Below, one piece after another: positions 7,649 to 16,131 of a DNA stretch of 64,000 bases. The notes beneath the pieces are model-generated. The model was not told the origin of the DNA. It made no database searches and worked only from the letters and a program-made list of their open reading frames with translations. Made by a program: the position numbers and the translations under genes. Numbering within the stretch: the first letter of the stretch is position 1; every line of letters begins with the position of its first letter. Source of the stretch: JAENVT01 sp963773085 (lineage in GTDB: Bacteria > Actinomycetota > Acidimicrobiia > Acidimicrobiales > Ilumatobacteraceae); assembly GCA_963773085.1 (NCBI GenBank), contig CAVYZS010000011.1:186001-250000 (forward strand), written 5' to 3'.

Positions 7649-8635
7649 CTACACGCTCTTCAAGAAACCCAGCAGCGCGCTGGTGAACGCTGCCGGTGCT
7701 TCCTGCTGCGTCCAGTGACCGACGCCTTCGAGCACGGTCGAACCGCGGTAGTCGGGCAGCAGGTTCTGCATTCGCTGGATGCCCGACGGGTCCATCACGT
7801 TGACCACATCGTGCGTCCCGCCGATGAAGTAGACGGGCATCGTCAGACGCTCCGGGCCGAGGTCCTTGACGATGTCGAAGTTGGCGTCGAGGTTGCGGTA
7901 GTAGCTGACCGGCCCGAAGAAACCGCTGTGGGAGAACTCCGCGGCATAGGTCTGTAGGTCGGCCTCGGTCAGCCACGGGCCCTCGGGACCGACGAACGGC
8001 CGCGCCGGGGGCTCGGGCATCATCGTCAGGAAGCCGGTGCCCTTCATCGGTGGAAGTTCGGCCGATCTGTTGCGCCCACCGAACCCCACTCCGCTGGCGC
8101 CGAACATGACCTTGGCCATCGAGTCGAGGGCATCGGCGTCAAGTTCGGCCTCGGCGACACCTGGATCCTGGAAGTACAGGATGTAGAAGAAGCGGTCGCC
8201 ATAGAGCATTTTCATCAGCTGTGTGGGCGGAGCCGGCCACTGGACGAAGGGCACGCTGACACCCACGACCGAGCGAACACGCTGAGGGTGCAAACGAGCC
8301 AGATCCCACACGATCAGCGCCCCCCAGTCGTGACCCACGAAGGCAGCGTCGTCCTTGCCGAAATGATCGAGCAAGTCCAGCAGGTCGTCTGTGAGCTCGC
8401 CGATGCCATAGGCCTCGATCTCCTGTGGAGCGGACGAATGACCGTAGCCGCGTTGATCAGGGGCGATCACGTGGAACCCGGCATCGGCCAGGGGTGCCAT
8501 CTGGTGGCGCCACGAGTAGGCCAGCTCCGGGAAGCCGTGACACAGCACAACTGTCGGGTTCGCGGGATCGCCTGCCTGGTGCACCCGCAGGGTCACCCCG
8601 TTGACGTCGATGTCGAGCAGCGATGTCTCGGTCAT
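7649..8635 (-). CDS. alpha/beta hydrolase, epoxide hydrolase-like
   Basis: A 328-residue alpha/beta hydrolase closely matching soluble epoxide hydrolases. It has an oxyanion-hole motif HGFPE, DQRGYGHSS, the nucleophile elbow GHDWGALI (Asp nucleophile), a cap domain with paired tyrosines, and a C-terminal GVGHWTQQEAP carrying the catalytic histidine. It should hydrolyse an epoxide to a diol through an Asp ester intermediate. ATG 8635 gives a compact N terminus; an in-frame ATG at 8656 adds seven residues. It converges on the Bax-inhibitor-like gene with only 12 bases between stops. Confidence 0.88.
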   Translation of the reverse strand: MTETSLLDIDVNGVTLRVHQAGDPANPTVVLCHGFPELAYSWRHQMAPLADAGFHVIAPDQRGYGHSSAPQEIEAYGIGELTDDLLDLLDHFGKDDAAFVGHDWGALIVWDLARLHPQRVRSVVGVSVPFVQWPAPPTQLMKMLYGDRFFYILYFQDPGVAEAELDADALDSMAKVMFGASGVGFGGRNRSAELPPMKGTGFLTMMPEPPARPFVGPEGPWLTEADLQTYAAEFSHSGFFGPVSYYRNLDANFDIVKDLGPERLTMPVYFIGGTHDVVNVMDPSGIQRMQNLLPDYRGSTVLEGVGHWTQQEAPAAFTSALLGFLKSV

Positions 8636-8675
8636 CGTCGGAGTCTCGCGGCCCAACCAGCACCTTGTCCCGGCG

Positions 8676-9210
8676 TCACAGGTCGGCGCCGATGGCCTGG
8701 AGCTCTGCCCATGTCAGACCGTCGCTCGCCCACAGTCGATCGAAGGCGATGTCGACCTGGTCGGTGAATCCGTGCCGGTTGCGGAAGTTGTACCGCCAGC
8801 GCTGCTGGTTCGCCGGCACCCCAAGGCGCTCCAGCCGACCGACGCAGTAGGTCTCCCATGCCGCCATCTGCGCCAGTGTGAGTTCGTCGTCGGGCGGGGC
8901 CTCGCCGAAGCCGCCGGTCAGCCGATCGCGCACCCGCAACAACACCCGGCCGAGCGAGGTGGCTGTCGTGGTCTCACTCTGCTGGCGTGGGCGTTTGGTG
9001 TCTTCGAATGCGCCACTCTCGACACGGATCGAGATCGTCTCGCCGATCTCGACGCGCAGTACGCGCCAGTGGCGTGGTCTCGTCGACCTCGATGTGCACG
9101 TCGCGGTCCGCGAGGCCGAGCGACGACAACAACTCCTCGGCGACCCGTTGGATCAGGTCGGCATCGAACGCGACGTAGTTGAACTGCTGTGGGGTGACCG
9201 ACACGCTCAT
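8676..9210 (-). CDS. uncharacterised protein, interrupted by a single-base frameshift
   Basis: I do not recognise this ~177-residue protein. It starts at ATG 9210 (SVSVTPQQFNYVAFDADLI), follows with LGLADRDVHIEVDETTPLA, and then changes frame near 9063, where one surplus base separates it from VLRVEIGETISIRVESGAF and the C-terminal half ending ASDGLTWAELQAIGADL. Both halves have typical codon bias and neither opens independently with a good start. The upstream ferritin-like gene ends five bases before it, so it belongs to the 11460-8676 minus-strand series with the ABC1 kinase. No signal peptide or membrane helix is visible. Confidence 0.6.
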
Positions 9211-9214
9211 GCCG

Positions 9215-9850
9215 TCATCCCTGTGCTCCGATCGTGCCGGGCCCGGCGATTCCACCGGCCTCCACCATCAATTTCTGCAGGCGCGCCTGGTGCGCTGTGG
9301 CCCGGTCGACCTCCTCAGGAGTTTCGATCAGCGACTGCAGCAGCATCTCGCCGTCACGCCAGTCGTCGAATTCGTCTTGGAGGATGAAGTTGATCGAACG
9401 GATCGTGGGCGCGTCGGTGATCTCGCTGGTGTTGTTGCGGTGGTAGGTGTACGCGGCGATGAAGTGGGGAATGAACACCCGGTAGACGCCGACCAGCTTT
9501 TCGACCGTCATGTCGGGCGCTTCCGGCTCGGTCATCGCTTCGACGAACCGGACCATTGCCTCGTTGGCCGGTTGGGTGAGCCGATCGGGGTTCATCTCGC
9601 GCAGCTCCGGCAACCTCTTGTGCCACAACTCGGCGTGCCACGCGTGCTTGTAGCAATGCGTGCCGAGGCGCATCTTCACGTCGAGTTCCGGAACGGTGGC
9701 GACCCAGCCGCCGAGTGCCTCGAACAACCTCATCTCCGCCCATTTGTAGTTGCCGACACGTCGTGCCGACTCCTCGACGTCGAATGCTCCAGGGAGCACG
9801 CGCCGGTCCCACGGCGCGAACGGTGCTCTCGGTTTGTGCGGATCGGCCAC
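9215..9850 (-). CDS. uncharacterised helical protein, possibly ferritin-like
   Basis: A 211-residue, soluble, mostly helical protein. Its segments NYKWAEMRLFEALGGW and HCYKHAWHAELWHKRLPELR have the Glu...(Glu/His)xxHis spacing seen in ferritin-like four-helix carboxylate proteins. A second half-pair could be HFIAAYTYHRN and FILQDEFDDWRDGE. This resemblance is by pattern only and the assignment is tentative. It sits between the ABC1 kinase gene upstream and the unknown frameshifted gene five bases downstream, suggesting a shared transcript. Confidence 0.55.
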   Translation of the reverse strand: MADPHKPRAPFAPWDRRVLPGAFDVEESARRVGNYKWAEMRLFEALGGWVATVPELDVKMRLGTHCYKHAWHAELWHKRLPELREMNPDRLTQPANEAMVRFVEAMTEPEAPDMTVEKLVGVYRVFIPHFIAAYTYHRNNTSEITDAPTIRSINFILQDEFDDWRDGEMLLQSLIETPEEVDRATAHQARLQKLMVEAGGIAGPGTIGAQG

Positions 9851-9922
9851 GTTGCCCCCTCTGACGTTCGGCCAACGGACAGTAGCGGGCGGGACTCGCG
9901 CCGGACGAACATGGAGAATGCG

Positions 9923-11287
9923 TCAGTTGCGCCGGGCCGACGACATCCAGTCCCGTTCTGCTTCGCCTAGCGGGGTGGCCGGCGGACCGCCGTCGCAGTA
10001 CTCCAGCAACATTGCCCGCCACGGAGCCGTGACCTCCAACCTGCCGAGGATCGCGCTGACGCCCCATACGACTCGGTCGAGGATCACGAAGCTCGGCGGC
10101 ATGTTGAGCTGTTCGATCACGTCGGCATGCGGACCTTTGACGTCGATGATCGTCGCCATCGCATTGCGGACGAAATTGCGGGTGAACGTGAATGTGTCGC
10201 TGAGGTATGGCGTGTACGGCGTGCTGACGTAGTCGTACACCCGTTGTGGATCGAGACCGTGGCCGGTGCGGAGAAAACCGATGTCCTCCATCACTGCGAC
10301 GAGCCGATCGGGGTCGCGGTGCACAACGATGGCGTCGACGCTCGGCGAGAGCTGTTCCCATTCCCCGGGAGTCCATCGCTTCACCAGGCCGAAGTCCAAG
10401 AAGGTGACGCTGCCATTGCTGCCGAACCGGTAGTTGCCCGGGTGCGGGTCGCCGTTGAAAGCTCCGAGGCGGTGGATCGCATGTTGGGCGAACCGCCAGA
10501 TCGACTCGCCTGCGTGATGGCGGGCCACGGTCTGAGCAGTCGACTCGAACTCGGCCCACGACATCGCCTCGACCCACTCCGTCGTCAGGATCCGCTTGGT
10601 GCTGGTCGCCAGGTCGACCGCTGGGATGGTCACGAATGGATGGCCTGCGAAGTGGGTGCCGAACTCGGTTTGACTTCGCGCTTCCAGGGTGTAGTCGAGC
10701 TCGTCGCGCATGCGGGTGCGTAGCTCGTCGACCAAAGCCTTGGCGTCGAGCCCTTTCAGAACAAAGGCCGTGCCGAGTCGGTAGAAGGCCTCGGCGTTGT
10801 CGAGGTCGGCCTCGATGGACTCGGCCACGCCCGGATACTGGACCTTCACGGCTACCTCGCGACCGTCGTGGGTGACGGCGCGGTGCACCTGGCCGACGCT
10901 GGCCGCGGCGACCGGCACGCTCTGCCAATCGAGGAAAATGCGCTCGGGCGGCGCGCCGAGTTCGTCGGTCACCATCTTGGCGGCCAGTCCCGGGGCCATC
11001 GGCTTGGCGTCGGACTGCAACGTCGCCAGCGCATTCTGGGCCTCGTCGGGAAGCGCCTCCATGATGAAGCTGAGCAGCTGCCCGAACTTCATCAGCGCCC
11101 CTTTCATGTTGCCCAACTCGCGGGCGACGTCTTCCGACGTGCGAATAACGAACTGCTGGTCGAGCTCGTCGCGCCGTTCGCCGCTGTTGCCCAGCCGACG
11201 CGCCCGGTGCATGACGAAACGGACGCCGTTGCGAACGGTGAGCCGCCACACTCTTGCGGTGCGACGCCAACGGACCCGTCGGCTCAC
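9923..11287 (-). CDS. ABC1/UbiB/AarF-family atypical kinase
   Basis: A 454-residue member of the ABC1 (UbiB/ADCK) protein-kinase-like family. It shows the family KxGQ-type motif (LMKFGQLLSFIMEALP), the nucleotide-loop region VPVAAASVGQVHRAV, the lysine strand VAVKVQYPG, a catalytic-loop equivalent FNGDPHPGNYRFG, and the metal-binding LDFGLVKRW. Relatives support quinone or other lipid metabolism in the membrane. The GTG start at 11287 overlaps the DksA-like gene's stop (GTGA); a longer frame upstream lacks codon bias. Its genomic partners here are uncharacterised. Confidence 0.88.
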   Translation of the reverse strand: MSRRVRWRRTARVWRLTVRNGVRFVMHRARRLGNSGERRDELDQQFVIRTSEDVARELGNMKGALMKFGQLLSFIMEALPDEAQNALATLQSDAKPMAPGLAAKMVTDELGAPPERIFLDWQSVPVAAASVGQVHRAVTHDGREVAVKVQYPGVAESIEADLDNAEAFYRLGTAFVLKGLDAKALVDELRTRMRDELDYTLEARSQTEFGTHFAGHPFVTIPAVDLATSTKRILTTEWVEAMSWAEFESTAQTVARHHAGESIWRFAQHAIHRLGAFNGDPHPGNYRFGSNGSVTFLDFGLVKRWTPGEWEQLSPSVDAIVVHRDPDRLVAVMEDIGFLRTGHGLDPQRVYDYVSTPYTPYLSDTFTFTRNFVRNAMATIIDVKGPHADVIEQLNMPPSFVILDRVVWGVSAILGRLEVTAPWRAMLLEYCDGGPPATPLGEAERDWMSSARRN

Positions 11288-11460
11288 GCCAGTCGGCGCG
11301 CCGTCGGGTTGGCTGCAAGCATGTCGTGCGGCAACTCGGCGCCGGTGACCTCGTCGATCCAATACGTGCCGGCGTCGAGCCGAGCAAGAGCGACCTCGAC
11401 GTCGGCGAGGTCGCGCTCGATGGCGTCGAGATCGAGCGGAGGATTGAAGGCGTCGCTCAT
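11284..11460 (-). CDS. short DksA/TraR-like protein lacking the zinc finger
   Basis: A 58-residue protein with the helix and turn seen at the zinc-finger entry of DksA/TraR proteins: ERDLADVEVALARLDAGTY followed by WIDEVTGAELPHDMLAANPTARRLA. In the family this is typically GTYGxCxxCGxxIPxxRLxAxPxAxxC. Here both cysteines of the first pair are replaced and the protein ends before the second pair, so no zinc site remains. ATG 11460 is used. It overlaps the ABC1 kinase gene by four bases and is the first gene of this minus-strand operon. Confidence 0.6.
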   Translation of the reverse strand: MSDAFNPPLDLDAIERDLADVEVALARLDAGTYWIDEVTGAELPHDMLAANPTARRLA

Positions 11461-11506
11461 CGTCGGGAATCGTATCGCCACCGTCCCACCGCACCCGCCC
11501 CGCGTT

Positions 11507-11597
11507 GGGCGCGATTCCGGAACTCCCAATGCTCACAGCGCGCCCGAACGGTCTCTACGGGCGCGATTCCGGAAGCGGGTGTTCCTGTTTCGCGCCC
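11507..11597. repeat. pair of 39-base palindromic repeat units (inverted arrangement)
   Basis: Two 39-base units, 11507-11545 and 11559-11597, each begin GGGCGCG and end CGCGCCC and are separated by 13 bases. The second matches the first unit of the copies at 54239 and 55372. The first is the reverse complement of their second unit. The element occupies the divergent intergenic space between the DksA-like gene and the ABC transporter operon. Confidence 0.8.
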
Positions 11598-11627
11598 GTC
11601 GAAACGGGGATGACCTACTGTTCGGCC

Positions 11628-12641
11628 GTGGCCCAGGTTCGTCTCGAGCACATCACGAAATCGTTCGGGGAGGGCTCCGGAGAGCTGAGAGCGGTCGACG
11701 ATGTGTCGATCGAGATCGAGGATCACGAATTCATGATCCTGCTCGGCCCGTCCGGTTGCGGCAAGAGCACGTTGCTGCGAATGGTCGCCGGATTGGAGAC
11801 GCCGACCAGCGGCGACATCTTCATCGGCAACACCAATGTCAACGATGTCGAGCCCAAGCTGCGCGACGTGGCGATGGTCTTCCAGAGCTATGCGCTGTAC
11901 CCGCACAAGACCGTTCAGGCCAACATCGAGTTCCCCTTGAAAGTGCGCGGCGAGTCGAAGGCCGATCGTGGCGTCAAGGCCAAGTCGGCCGCCGAGGCGT
12001 TGGGGCTCAGCGAGTATCTCGACCGCAAGCCCGGCCAGCTCAGCGGCGGTCAGCGTCAACGTGTCGCTCTGGCTCGCGCCATCGTCCGCCAACCGGCTGT
12101 GTTCTGCATGGACGAGCCCCTGTCGAACCTCGATGCCAAGCTGCGCGGCGAGACCCGCGCTGAACTTGTCGACCTGCATCGCCGTCTCGACGCCACGATC
12201 ATCTACGTGACGCACGATCAGGTCGAAGCGATGACCATGGGCACGCGCGTTGCGGTGATGAGCCGCGGTCAACTGCAGCAGATCGGCACCCCGCAGGACG
12301 TGTACGCCAAACCTGAGACCGTGTTCGTCGCCAGGTTCATCGGCACCCCACCGATGAACGTGATGCCGGTGGGACTGTTCGAGCGCAGCGACTTGCTGGT
12401 CGGCGTTCGCCCCGAGCACCTGCGCATCGTGTCGGAAGGCGGGCTGCCGGCGACGGTGCGGATGGTCGAACAGCTCGGTCACGAAACACTGCTGATCTGT
12501 GACGCGAGCGGCACCCGTGTCGTCCTTCGCCAGGACGCCGAAGCTCCTGTGCCATCGAACGGCGAGGAGATCCGCCTCGAGGCGACCGAGGTTCATCGGC
12601 ATCGTTTCGACCCGGTCACCGAACGCAGGATCGACCGATGA
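11628..12641 (+). CDS. ABC transporter ATP-binding protein (MalK/UgpC type)
   Basis: A 337-residue ATPase that energises the importer encoded downstream. It contains Walker A GPSGCGKSTLLRMV near residue 40, a Q-loop VFQSYALYPHKTV, the ABC signature LSGGQRQRVALARA, Walker B VFCMDEPLSNLDAKL and the H-loop YVTHDQVEAMT. A C-terminal TOBE/MalK regulatory region follows (VGVRPEHLRIV). GTG 11628 (VAQVRLEHITKSFG) is chosen; in-frame codons further upstream run into the palindromic repeat. It overlaps the first permease gene by four bases. The substrate class (sugar or glycerol-3-phosphate) is by family. Confidence 0.92.
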   Translation: MAQVRLEHITKSFGEGSGELRAVDDVSIEIEDHEFMILLGPSGCGKSTLLRMVAGLETPTSGDIFIGNTNVNDVEPKLRDVAMVFQSYALYPHKTVQANIEFPLKVRGESKADRGVKAKSAAEALGLSEYLDRKPGQLSGGQRQRVALARAIVRQPAVFCMDEPLSNLDAKLRGETRAELVDLHRRLDATIIYVTHDQVEAMTMGTRVAVMSRGQLQQIGTPQDVYAKPETVFVARFIGTPPMNVMPVGLFERSDLLVGVRPEHLRIVSEGGLPATVRMVEQLGHETLLICDASGTRVVLRQDAEAPVPSNGEEIRLEATEVHRHRFDPVTERRIDR

Positions 12642-13531
12642 AGAAGTGGCGCGACGTTCCCATCGCCGTCGCCATGCTCGCCCCCTCGGCGATCGTCCTC
12701 GGGACGTTCGTCGTCTACCCGCTGGTGCGGGCGATCCAGCTCGGCCACCTGCGATGCGATGCAACGGGAAGACGCTGCCGCGAAGGTGGGTGGGGCCAGT
12801 ACGTCGACGTCTTTCGCAGCAACGAGTTCCAGCACTCGCTGGCCAACACGACGCGGCTGGCGTTGATGACCGTGCCGATCGGGTTGGCGTTGGGCATCGG
12901 CCTCGCCGTGCTCGCCGATAAGCAACTCCGTGGCATCGGCGTGTTCCGCACGGTGTTCAGTTCGACGGTGGCCACGAGCGTTGCCGTCGCCAGCCTGTTG
13001 TGGTTCGTGCTCCTGCAGCCCGAGGTCGGGGTGCTCCCCGATCTGTTCCACGGCATCATCCCGTCCCTGAAGCAACCTGGGTTGTTGCGTGACGCCGGCA
13101 CGGCGCTGCCGGCCATCGCCCTCAGCAGCATCTGGGCCAGCCTCGGATTCACGTTCATCGTGATGACGGCGGCGCTGCAGGGGATTCCCCGAGAGCTGTA
13201 CGAGAGCGCGTACGTCGACGGCGCGGGTGGATGGATGCGGTTCACCAATGTCACGCTGCCGATGCTCGGCCCGACGATCCTGTTCACGACTGTCGTGCTC
13301 ACCACTCGCGCCTATCAGGCTTATGCCGAGCCTGCCCTGCTGACGCAGGGCGGGCCTGATCCGCAGCGCCCCACGGAGACCGTGGCCTATCTGATCTACG
13401 GACAGACGTCGTTGGTAAAGAACGACATCGGGCTCAAGTCGACCGCCGCCGTGCTGCTTTTCTTCGTGTTGCTGGTGCTCGCCTTCGTGCAGTTCCGCGG
13501 TCTCGACAAACGGGTGCACTATGCCAGCTGA
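12638..13531 (+). CDS. ABC sugar-type permease (UgpA/MalF-like)
   Basis: A 297-residue inner-membrane permease with six predicted segments. The first is IAVAMLAPSAIVLGTFVVYPLV. The EAA cytoplasmic loop is present as ELYESAYVDGAGGWMRFTNVTLPML, where the ATPase docks. Together with the next gene it should form the heterodimeric channel of a CUT1-type importer. A loop after the first segment carries two cysteines (LRCDATGRRCREGG), unusual but without clear meaning. ATG 12638 overlaps the ATPase stop (ATGA). Confidence 0.9.
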   Translation: MKKWRDVPIAVAMLAPSAIVLGTFVVYPLVRAIQLGHLRCDATGRRCREGGWGQYVDVFRSNEFQHSLANTTRLALMTVPIGLALGIGLAVLADKQLRGIGVFRTVFSSTVATSVAVASLLWFVLLQPEVGVLPDLFHGIIPSLKQPGLLRDAGTALPAIALSSIWASLGFTFIVMTAALQGIPRELYESAYVDGAGGWMRFTNVTLPMLGPTILFTTVVLTTRAYQAYAEPALLTQGGPDPQRPTETVAYLIYGQTSLVKNDIGLKSTAAVLLFFVLLVLAFVQFRGLDKRVHYAS

Positions 13532-14384
13532 CACAGGGGCGGCCGGCACCGGTGCCACCGAGGCCCTCCACGGCGCTCGCAGGGTGGGGCGGTACGCGCT
13601 CCTGATCTTCCTCGCCTTCCTGGTTCTCTTCCCGATCTACGCAGCGTTGATGCAGGCGCTGAAGAGTGGCCCCGACGCGATCGACCATCCGAGGTCACTC
13701 CTGCCCATCGACTTGACGCTCGACACGTTGCGAGCAGCGTGGCGGATCGGCGACCTCGGGAGGCTGTTGCTGAACAGCGTCGTGGTATCCGTGGTCGTGA
13801 CCTTCGGTGTGATAATCACCAGCGTTCTCGCCGCCTACGCGTTTGCCTTCCTCACTTTTCCAGGCAAGGGCGTGGTGTTCGGCTTCTTCCTGGCAACGTT
13901 GCTGGTGCCGGCCGAACTGACTGTTGTCGTCAATCAGCGCACCATCGATTCACTGGGCTGGATCAACAGCTATCAGGGCCTGATCGTGCCGTTGCTGGCC
14001 ACGACGTTCGGCACGTTCCTGGTGCGTCAGGTGTTCCTCACCGTGCCGAAGGACCTGCGCGAGGCAGCGGCTCTCGACGGCGTCGGCCATTTCAGGTTCC
14101 TGTGGGAAGTAGCCGTGCCGCTGTGCCGGCCGACCCTCGGCGCCCTGGGGCTGTTCACGTTCCTCGGCACGTGGAACCAATACCTGTGGCCGCAGGCGAT
14201 CATCACCGACGATGCTCATCGCACCATCCAGATCGGGCTGGAACGGTTGAAGACCGGTGACGTCGACACGCTCAACCTGGTCACCGCCGGCGCCGTGATT
14301 GCCGTCGTGCCGATCTTCGTCATCCTGATTGCCTTCCAGCGTCAGTTGGTTCGCGGGCTCACGGCAGGTGCGGTCAAAGGATGA
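13521..14384 (+). CDS. ABC sugar-type permease (UgpE/MalG-like)
   Basis: A 287-residue permease, the second half of the importer channel. It has an N-terminal membrane segment (YALLIFLAFLVLFPIYAALM), the central helices of the BPD_transp family and the EAA motif DLREAAALDGVGHFRFLWEVAVP. The start ATG 13521 lies 11 bases inside the upstream permease gene, implying coupled translation. The last codons overlap the substrate-binding protein gene by four bases. Confidence 0.9.
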   Translation: MPADTGAAGTGATEALHGARRVGRYALLIFLAFLVLFPIYAALMQALKSGPDAIDHPRSLLPIDLTLDTLRAAWRIGDLGRLLLNSVVVSVVVTFGVIITSVLAAYAFAFLTFPGKGVVFGFFLATLLVPAELTVVVNQRTIDSLGWINSYQGLIVPLLATTFGTFLVRQVFLTVPKDLREAAALDGVGHFRFLWEVAVPLCRPTLGALGLFTFLGTWNQYLWPQAIITDDAHRTIQIGLERLKTGDVDTLNLVTAGAVIAVVPIFVILIAFQRQLVRGLTAGAVKG

Positions 14385-15907
14385 CGCGGCTCGGCCTGTT
14401 GACGTCGGCGTTGCTCGTGGCAACGTCGTGCGGTTCGGGCCAGTCGATCATCACAGCCGGTCGTCAACCACCGACCGCGTCCACGCAGCCGTCACCGATC
14501 ACGCTTGCACCGGGCGAGACGCTGCCGGTTGGCGAGACGCTGCCGCCGGTGCAGACGACGATTGCGCCGACCACGACCGCGGCCGTGCTCGACACGTTGC
14601 CGAACTGCCCGACCGATGCGTTGGATTCCGCACCCGGTCCGGTCGAGATCACGTTCTGGATCGGTCTCAACGGCCCCCCTCGTGACGAGCTGCAGAAGCT
14701 CGCCGATGCGTACAACGCCGCGCAATCGAAGGTCAAGGTCACGCTGATCGAGGCGAGCTACGAGCAGACCATCGACAAGTACCTGCAATCCGGACAAGGA
14801 AGCCGCCCCGATCTGGTGCAGATGCCCGAGTACATGGTGCAGACCATCGTCGACACGAAGTCGGTCGTGCCGGTCGAGGCCTGCATCAAGTCGAGTGGCT
14901 ACGACACCAGCGCGTTCCTGCCGACGGTCCTCGATGCATGGGCGACCCAGGGTGTGCAGTGGTCGATGCCGTTCAACATCTCCAACCCCGTGCTGTTCTA
15001 CAACAAGAAGATGTTCGTCGCGGCAGGACTCGACCCGGAGCAGCCACCGGAGTCACTCGAGGAGATGCGCGCCGACAGCGAGGCGATCGTCAACTCGGGT
15101 GCGGCGAAGTACGGGCTGGCGCTGGACTCGAACTTCGACTCCGGCGGTGGTTGGTACCTCGAGCAGTGGTTTGCCAAGGCCGGCGAGTTCTACGCCGACA
15201 ACCAGAACGGCCGAACGGCGCGGGCCACGAAGGTGCTGTACGACAGCCCCACCGGACGATCACTGCTCACCTTCCTGCAGTCGATGATCCAGGATGGGTT
15301 GGCGTTCAACGTCGGTGACAACACGGGGGGGTTCGACAACTTGTTGAAGCTCGCCGACTCGACAGAACCAGCGGCGATGACGATCGCCACCTCAGCGGCG
15401 ATCGGTCCGGTGATCAGCATCCTGGGTGGTGGCCAGTTCCCGCACATCGCCGGCGACGATGTCGGTGTCGCGGCAATGCCCGGGCCCGACGGCAAGCCCG
15501 GCGCGCTCGTCGGTGGCGCGTCGTTGTATGTGGTTGATTCCGGCGACGACGTGCGGACCGCGGCTGCATGGGACTTCATCACCTATCTCACCGCGGCGCA
15601 ACAACAGAGCCAGTGGTCGTCGGCGACCGGTTACGTGCCGGTGCGCACCGATGCCTTGACCCTTGACCCGTTGAAGACCACGTTGGCGACTGATCCGCGG
15701 TTCGCGGTGCCCTACGACCAGTTGTTGTCGTCGCCCGACGTGCCCACGTCGGTCGGTCCCGTCGTCGGCCCGCTCCGCGAGGTACGCACCGTGACGGCCC
15801 AGGCTGTCGCGGCGATCTTCGGCGGGGCCGACGTCGCCTCCAGCCTGGCGGCTGGTGCGCAACAGGCCGACGCCCTGATCGCCGACTACAACTTCCGAAA
15901 CCCCTGA
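14381..15907 (+). CDS. extracellular substrate-binding lipoprotein of ABC importer
   Basis: A 508-residue family 1 solute-binding protein (UgpB/MalE group). The N terminus is a lipoprotein signal ending in a lipobox (LVATSCGSG), so the mature protein is anchored outside the membrane. A Thr/Pro-rich linker follows to about residue 75. The binding lobes show ITFWIGLNGP, MPFNISNPVLFYNKKMFVAAGLDP and YVVDSGDDVRTAAAWDFITYL. It captures the ligand, probably a sugar or glycerol-phosphodiester, for the permeases upstream. The gene is last in the operon and is followed directly by a long stem-loop. Confidence 0.9.
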   Translation: MTRLGLLTSALLVATSCGSGQSIITAGRQPPTASTQPSPITLAPGETLPVGETLPPVQTTIAPTTTAAVLDTLPNCPTDALDSAPGPVEITFWIGLNGPPRDELQKLADAYNAAQSKVKVTLIEASYEQTIDKYLQSGQGSRPDLVQMPEYMVQTIVDTKSVVPVEACIKSSGYDTSAFLPTVLDAWATQGVQWSMPFNISNPVLFYNKKMFVAAGLDPEQPPESLEEMRADSEAIVNSGAAKYGLALDSNFDSGGGWYLEQWFAKAGEFYADNQNGRTARATKVLYDSPTGRSLLTFLQSMIQDGLAFNVGDNTGGFDNLLKLADSTEPAAMTIATSAAIGPVISILGGGQFPHIAGDDVGVAAMPGPDGKPGALVGGASLYVVDSGDDVRTAAAWDFITYLTAAQQQSQWSSATGYVPVRTDALTLDPLKTTLATDPRFAVPYDQLLSSPDVPTSVGPVVGPLREVRTVTAQAVAAIFGGADVASSLAAGAQQADALIADYNFRNP

Positions 15908-15975
15908 CCGACCCCAGAGCCGGCGCGATGACAGATGAGCCGAGCCGGACGGCTCACCTCTCATCGCGTCGGTCA
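15905..15975. terminator. long stem-loop between convergent genes (bidirectional terminator)
   Basis: Outer arms TGACCGAC (15905-15912) and GTCGGTCA (15968-15975) enclose an 18-base, 15-pair stem (15925-15942 with 15950-15967) with a seven-base loop and one asymmetric bulge. The left arm contains the stop of the binding-protein gene and the right arm contains the stop of a small minus-strand frame, so it would serve both. No U-tract is present. Confidence 0.6.
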
Positions 15976-16101
15976 GAAGTTGGTGTACCAGGCCATCAGC
16001 CGCACGGTCGACCTCGACACCAGCGGCGACACCAGCGGCGTCGCCAGCGCGACCGCGACCACCGCCGCCACCACCCGCACCCAGGGTTTCACCGTCCGCA
16101 C
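15973..16101 (-). CDS. possible 42-residue single-span membrane protein
   Basis: A GTG-initiated frame encodes a short peptide with one strongly hydrophobic segment (VRVVAAVVAVALATPLVSPL) flanked by basic residues. Third positions are almost all G or C, as in real genes here. Its stop codon lies symmetrically in the arm of the bidirectional stem-loop opposite the binding-protein gene's stop, which is what a genuine convergent gene would show. No family is recognised and the start is uncertain; an open frame continues upstream beneath the cyclophilin gene. Confidence 0.4.
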   Translation of the reverse strand: MRTVKPWVRVVAAVVAVALATPLVSPLVSRSTVRLMAWYTNF

Positions 16102-16131
16102 GATAGACCAGGCCAGGTAGCGTGTCGACCC

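Noticed and set aside
11507..11597. CRISPR array
   Set aside because: There are only two units, they are palindromic and inverted relative to each other, the 13-base gap is too short for a spacer, and no cas genes are near.
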